Below are positions 60,767 through 64,000 of a stretch of DNA of 64,000 bases, in pieces (the first letter of the stretch is position 1; every line of letters begins with the position of its first letter). The position numbers were made by a program, and so were the translations under genes. The notes below the pieces were generated by a model. The model was not told where the DNA came from. It searched no databases and saw only the letters and a list, made by a program, of their open reading frames with translations. Source of the DNA: CAZSNH01 sp052388455 (GTDB lineage Bacteria; Pseudomonadota; Alphaproteobacteria; Rhizobiales; Hyphomicrobiaceae). The stretch spans positions 1 through 64,000 of the forward strand of contig JBQTIA010000011.1 of assembly GCA_052388455.1 (NCBI GenBank), written 5' to 3'.

Positions 60767-61422
60767 CTGACTATCGACCTCAGATCAGAGACGACCGCGA
60801 GCCGCATTGCCGTGAGAAGCCGCAAGTTGGCCCGCAGGCCCTGTCCAAATCGAGATTGCGTATTTTGGCGCGGGCGCACAGGCAGCTCAACCAATTCGAA
60901 CCGAGCACCTTTGCGGACCGCGGCGAGAGCAAGCTCCGTACCGACGCTCCGCCCTTCGTCGAAGCGTCCATTCGCCCTGTAAAGCGGCATGGAGTAGGCT
61001 TTTACCCCACAGAGAATATCGCCGATGCCATGTCGTTTTCTCGTATAGTAGCTGAATAGCCTTTCAGCAAAGCGCGCGCCTACGGGGCGCTGGCCGAGCA
61101 CCAGATCGGCGCGGCCGGACTTGATCGGCTCCAGCATACGTCCGACGTGGACCGGATCGAATTGGCCGTCCGCGTCCATGGTGATCGCGACCTCGGCTTC
61201 TCGGCGGGCAGCCTCGGCGAACCCGGCTTCCAAGGCGCCCTCATAGCCGCGGTTCTCCGGAAGACTGACGACCTTTGCACCGGCTTCTCTGGCGCGCGCT
61301 GCCGTCTTGTCCCATGAGCCGTCATCGACAACGACCACGTCGCCAAAAGCAGCAGCGCCGCGAACGACCTCGGCGATCGTCGCTTCCTCGTTGAGTGCCG
61401 GCATGATAATCGCGACCCGCAC
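60763..61422 (-). CDS. GT2-type glycosyltransferase (dolichyl-phosphate-mannose-synthase-like)
   Basis: A 219-residue GT-A enzyme. IIMPALNEEATIAEVV opens the nucleotide-binding fold, with VVVVDDGSWDKTAA and the metal DxD in ITMDADGQFDPVHV. The length is that of a soluble DPM1-like transferase without C-terminal membrane helices. Such enzymes load a sugar onto a polyprenyl phosphate, or act on acceptors in glycan assembly. The start is GTG. Confidence 0.88.
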   Translation of the reverse strand: MRVAIIMPALNEEATIAEVVRGAAAFGDVVVVDDGSWDKTAARAREAGAKVVSLPENRGYEGALEAGFAEAARREAEVAITMDADGQFDPVHVGRMLEPIKSGRADLVLGQRPVGARFAERLFSYYTRKRHGIGDILCGVKAYSMPLYRANGRFDEGRSVGTELALAAVRKGARFELVELPVRPRQNTQSRFGQGLRANLRLLTAMRLAVVSDLRSIVR

Positions 61423-61428
61423 TGAGCC

Positions 61429-62499
61429 TCAGTCGACGTCCGAGAACCGCACGACGTCACCTGCCTCCACAGCCCGGCGTGCAACACGGCCTATAAGTTC
61501 GGTCATTCGATAGGGGGGCAATCCGTCCGCTGGACATGGCCGTAGAGGAATGAGATCGCCTTTCTCTATGCGGTGACCTGGCTTCAGCTCTCGCGTAGCG
61601 CGCACGGCACGGCGTTGTAGTACGACTGTCTCCCGCTCGTTGTCCATCACGCGCTTTTCCGCGGGACCGAGGGCATTCTCGAGTTCCCGTGTCCGGTCTA
61701 CCATCTCCCGCCATGTTCTCGCGTCCATAGAGAACGCATGATCTGGACCTGCCCTCCGGGTATTGTCTGTAAAGTGCTTTTCAATCGCGCGCGCGCCGAG
61801 TGCAACGGCTCCGAGCGCTGTGGCGTGGCCCGGAGTATGGTCAGAAAGTCCGAGCACGACGCCCGGATATCTCGCTGCATAGGTCTTGAGAACGTTCAAT
61901 GCCACATGCTTGAAGTTTTCGAGCGACGCCGTGTAGTTCGTATTGCATTGCATCAGGCAAACTTGATCCGTGTGCTGCAAGGCAATCGCCATCGCTGAAT
62001 CCACCTCGTCCATACCGGCCGCGCCGGTGGCGAGAAACAGCGGCTTTCCGTCTTTCGCCAGCCATTCGATTTCTTCGTGCCAAGTGAGGTCGCCCGAACC
62101 AAGCTTCCATGCGCAGACATGCTTGGAAAGGAAAGGCAGCACTTCGAGTTCGTAGGGGGCGGTGAAGTAGGCGATGCCGGCCTTGTCGCACGCCGATTTC
62201 AGATCCTCGGTCCACTCGGTCGGCAGTGCCGCATCCTGGTAAACCTCGAATACACTCTTGTTCCACTTGGCCTGATGGGACTGCTGACCGCCGAGTGCCT
62301 TGAAGCCATAATCGGAGACGATCGTCTCAGCGCGGAAATTCTGAAACTTCGCCGCCTGAGCGCCGGCCTCTGCACACAGATAGATCAGGTCCTTAGCGCG
62401 CGAGAGATCGCCGTCGTGATTGGCGGCGATGTCTGCAATGAAATAGGTCGGATGATTATTGCCGACTTTCACACCGGCCACATCAAGGATGCTGGTCAT
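61429..62499 (-). CDS. N-acetylneuraminate-synthase (NeuB/PseI)-family protein
   Basis: A 356-residue PEP-condensing enzyme. The TIM barrel has YFIADIAANHDGDLSRAKDL, AAKFQNFRAETIVSD, AWKLGSGDLTWHEEIEWLA and LGLSDHTPGHATALGAVALG. A C-terminal SAF antifreeze-like domain (RELKPGHRIEKGDLIPLRP, ELIGRVARRAVEAGD) completes the usual plan. It should condense PEP with a six-carbon amino-sugar to a nonulosonic acid. No NeuC, PseB/C or LegB/C partner is visible in the window, so the precursor is unknown. I chose MTSILDVAG (62499). Confidence 0.9.
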   Translation of the reverse strand: MTSILDVAGVKVGNNHPTYFIADIAANHDGDLSRAKDLIYLCAEAGAQAAKFQNFRAETIVSDYGFKALGGQQSHQAKWNKSVFEVYQDAALPTEWTEDLKSACDKAGIAYFTAPYELEVLPFLSKHVCAWKLGSGDLTWHEEIEWLAKDGKPLFLATGAAGMDEVDSAMAIALQHTDQVCLMQCNTNYTASLENFKHVALNVLKTYAARYPGVVLGLSDHTPGHATALGAVALGARAIEKHFTDNTRRAGPDHAFSMDARTWREMVDRTRELENALGPAEKRVMDNERETVVLQRRAVRATRELKPGHRIEKGDLIPLRPCPADGLPPYRMTELIGRVARRAVEAGDVVRFSDVD

Positions 62500-62521
62500 G
62501 CGGATTCCATCCCCTGTCGCG

Positions 62522-63361
62522 TCACAACTTGCATATCTCATCAGCCAAGTCGGGCATTGGCCGCCCGAGACGGGCCTCGATACGCTGTACATCCATTCTC
62601 AAGTCGCGAGGCCGCCGGGCCCGGCCGGCAATGGTGCTTGCGGTTCCCCGCAGAAGATTTCCCACCGGCAAGTCGAGGTGCTGGGCGATCCGTAGCCCGA
62701 AATCTGCCTTGCTCATGCCGGCGCGGGAGCCGACGTTGAAGACGCCCGTCAAACGAGAAGCGATCATCTCTGCGACCACGACTGCCAAACTCTTCATGTG
62801 AAGCGGTGAAAACAAACTGTCTTGAAACAGTGTTGTTGGCTCGCCCGATCTTATCCGCTCGACCATCCAATCCGAGAGGCTCTGCCGCCCCGAGGTCTGG
62901 GAGGGGCCGAATAGATTGGTGCGAATGACGAGGCTGTCGGGACGGCGGATCGCTTCGCGTTCACCGGCCAGCTTGCTTGCCCCATAGGTGTTGACCGGTC
63001 CCACATCGCCTTCAGCGTGTGGCCCCGCAACGTCACGATAGACCTGGTCTGTCGATATGAGGACCAATCTTGACTGTTGAGGCAAAATCTCCACCAGATT
63101 CGCAGTTGCGATCCGATTGGCTGTATCTGCCGCCAGAGGCTCGCGCTCACAACGGTCCACATCCGTCATGGCCGCGCAATGCACCACGATGTCTGGACGA
63201 ACCTCACGTACCAGTCTATCGACGGCGTTAAGATCTGCCAGATCGGCAGGACAGTCGCCGCATGCACGAGCAGTGATCGAGACTTCGCCATGCTGGGCCA
63301 TTTCCGCAGCGATATAGGGTGCCAGCAATCCCTGACCACCCGTAACCAGATACTTCGTCAC
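62522..63361 (-). CDS. RmlD-like sugar-nucleotide-binding SDR
   Basis: A 279-residue extended SDR. The Rossmann motif is YLVTGGQGLLAPYIA, followed by DIVVHCAAMTDVDRCE and the catalytic YGASKLAGE; STDQVYRD is a family landmark. This group includes dTDP-4-keto-rhamnose reductase and related reductases of nucleotide-linked keto-sugars. The GTG start overlaps the upstream methyltransferase stop (GTGA). Given its neighbours it may act on the precursor or product of the NeuB-like step. Confidence 0.86.
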   Translation of the reverse strand: MTKYLVTGGQGLLAPYIAAEMAQHGEVSITARACGDCPADLADLNAVDRLVREVRPDIVVHCAAMTDVDRCEREPLAADTANRIATANLVEILPQQSRLVLISTDQVYRDVAGPHAEGDVGPVNTYGASKLAGEREAIRRPDSLVIRTNLFGPSQTSGRQSLSDWMVERIRSGEPTTLFQDSLFSPLHMKSLAVVVAEMIASRLTGVFNVGSRAGMSKADFGLRIAQHLDLPVGNLLRGTASTIAGRARRPRDLRMDVQRIEARLGRPMPDLADEICKL

Positions 63362-64000
63362 CGGACCAATTCGAAGAGCATGTGTACTTCAGACGACATC
63401 TTGCGTTTGTCGAGCACCGCCTGCAGATCGTCGATGACGGGTGCGAATGACGCCGCCCAATGCTGGCCCGCCCCCTCCGACTGGGATTGTCCGATGCCGA
63501 CGGTCACATAGCGAAACAGGTCGACCATATCGGTGCCGAACCACCACTCGCTGATCCGCTTCAGCCCGAACTCCCGGCTCATCCAGTCGAGAGAGCTTTC
63601 CGTGTAGAGGTGCGTGTGCCCTGCGGAGAGCTGCCGCTGAAATATGCTGGGAAAAACCATTTCCAAGAAAACACAGGGACTGAAAAGCGGTACTGAAATA
63701 TAGAGATAGCGCACGGCCGGATTGGCCTTGAGGGCCGCCAAAACGTCTCGCGGCTTCTGGACATGCTCGAGAACGCCGATCATCGACACAACGTCGGCGG
63801 TGACACTCCGTGCAATCGGAATGACCTCTTCGAGGTCGTGGCGAATGACGGACCCTTCACCGATCATCGCATTGGCCATCGCAGACTGCTGATCCGAGAC
63901 TTCATAGCCGACCACAGTTTCTAGTCCGATGCACTTCATAGCCGCAACGAAGTAGCCCGTACCTGCTCCGAAGTCGGCAAAACTCAGAGATTTGGGTACT
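63358..64000 (-). CDS. SAM-dependent methyltransferase, 5' partial
   Basis: The gene enters from the right edge. The frame is open through base 64000 and the sequence before the internal ATG at 63939 already contains SAM motif I (SFADFGAGTGYFVAAMK), so the true start is outside the window. Visible downstream parts are the adenosine-binding GYEVS, SMIGVLEHVQKPRDVLAALKA (motif IV of type 11/12 enzymes) and YISVPLFSP. It is the most upstream visible gene of the glycan operon. Confidence 0.85.
   Translation of the reverse strand, partial: VPKSLSFADFGAGTGYFVAAMKCIGLETVVGYEVSDQQSAMANAMIGEGSVIRHDLEEVIPIARSVTADVVSMIGVLEHVQKPRDVLAALKANPAVRYLYISVPLFSPCVFLEMVFPSIFQRQLSAGHTHLYTESSLDWMSREFGLKRISEWWFGTDMVDLFRYVTVGIGQSQSEGAGQHWAASFAPVIDDLQAVLDKRKMSSEVHMLFELVR

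Noticed and set aside
1..64000. tRNA or rRNA genes, insertion sequences, phage genes
   Set aside because: No T-loop-like GGTTCGAATCC context, no rRNA-like stretch, and no transposase or integrase motif was seen in any plausible frame.

Overview
The window is GC-rich, densely coded bacterial DNA with no rRNA, tRNA, CRISPR array or insertion sequence that I could find. Several features point to an alphaproteobacterium, probably Hyphomicrobiales (Rhizobiales): an ECF sigma factor paired with a ChrR-type zinc anti-sigma, a CioA-like cytochrome bd oxidase, a PilZ protein of the rhizobial style, a giant membrane-anchored coiled-coil protein, DUF2189 and GDYXXLXY/DUF2157 proteins, and many GTG or TTG starts. 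The genus cannot be read from the sequence alone.

Layout. 1-9781: the 3' part of a giant coiled-coil membrane protein, a dipeptide epimerase, an MFS carrier, a conserved protein of unknown function, a FadL-type porin, thiD and ccdA; a heptamer repeat fills the thiD-ccdA gap. 9891-18462: a small conserved protein, then gph, a tautomerase, pgk, chaA, tkt and a KefB/C-like antiporter. The gap (GAPDH) gene often found between tkt and pgk is absent, and that space holds chaA plus two broken or fused fragments. 18575-24148: an ECF sigma-ChrR pair and an SDR, facing a three-gene lipid operon (FAD oxidoreductase, DUF1365, CFA-synthase-like methyltransferase). This resembles a singlet-oxygen stress module. 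24311-43629: housekeeping and envelope genes, namely kdsA, a GFA enzyme, PilZ, GDYXXLXY plus DUF2157, cydAB, an ElyC-like protein, an SH3-like secreted protein, a thiolase, a His/Val-repeat secreted protein, ivd, an ICMT-like methyltransferase, DUF4287/DUF5655, a secreted coiled-coil protein, DUF2189, mgtE and two tandem NodB-type deacetylases.

43661-64000: twenty consecutive minus-strand genes, mostly overlapping or separated by a few bases, form one long surface-glycan locus that runs off the right edge. It encodes four recognisable glycosyltransferases, five SAM methyltransferases (one partial), a WbqC protein, a possible FemAB/GNAT-like protein, a NodB-like deacetylase, an asparagine-synthase-like ligase with no visible glutaminase cysteine, an aldo/keto reductase, a GNAT acetyltransferase, a DUF4910 aminopeptidase-like protein, a class III aminotransferase, an SpsF-like cytidylyltransferase, a NeuB-family synthase, an RmlD-like reductase and a 648-residue protein of unknown function. 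Synthase, cytidylyltransferase and aminotransferase together suggest a nonulosonic-acid-like sugar. The ligase, aminopeptidase-like protein and acyltransferases suggest amide- or acyl-linked decoration of it. This locus is the best candidate here for undescribed chemistry.
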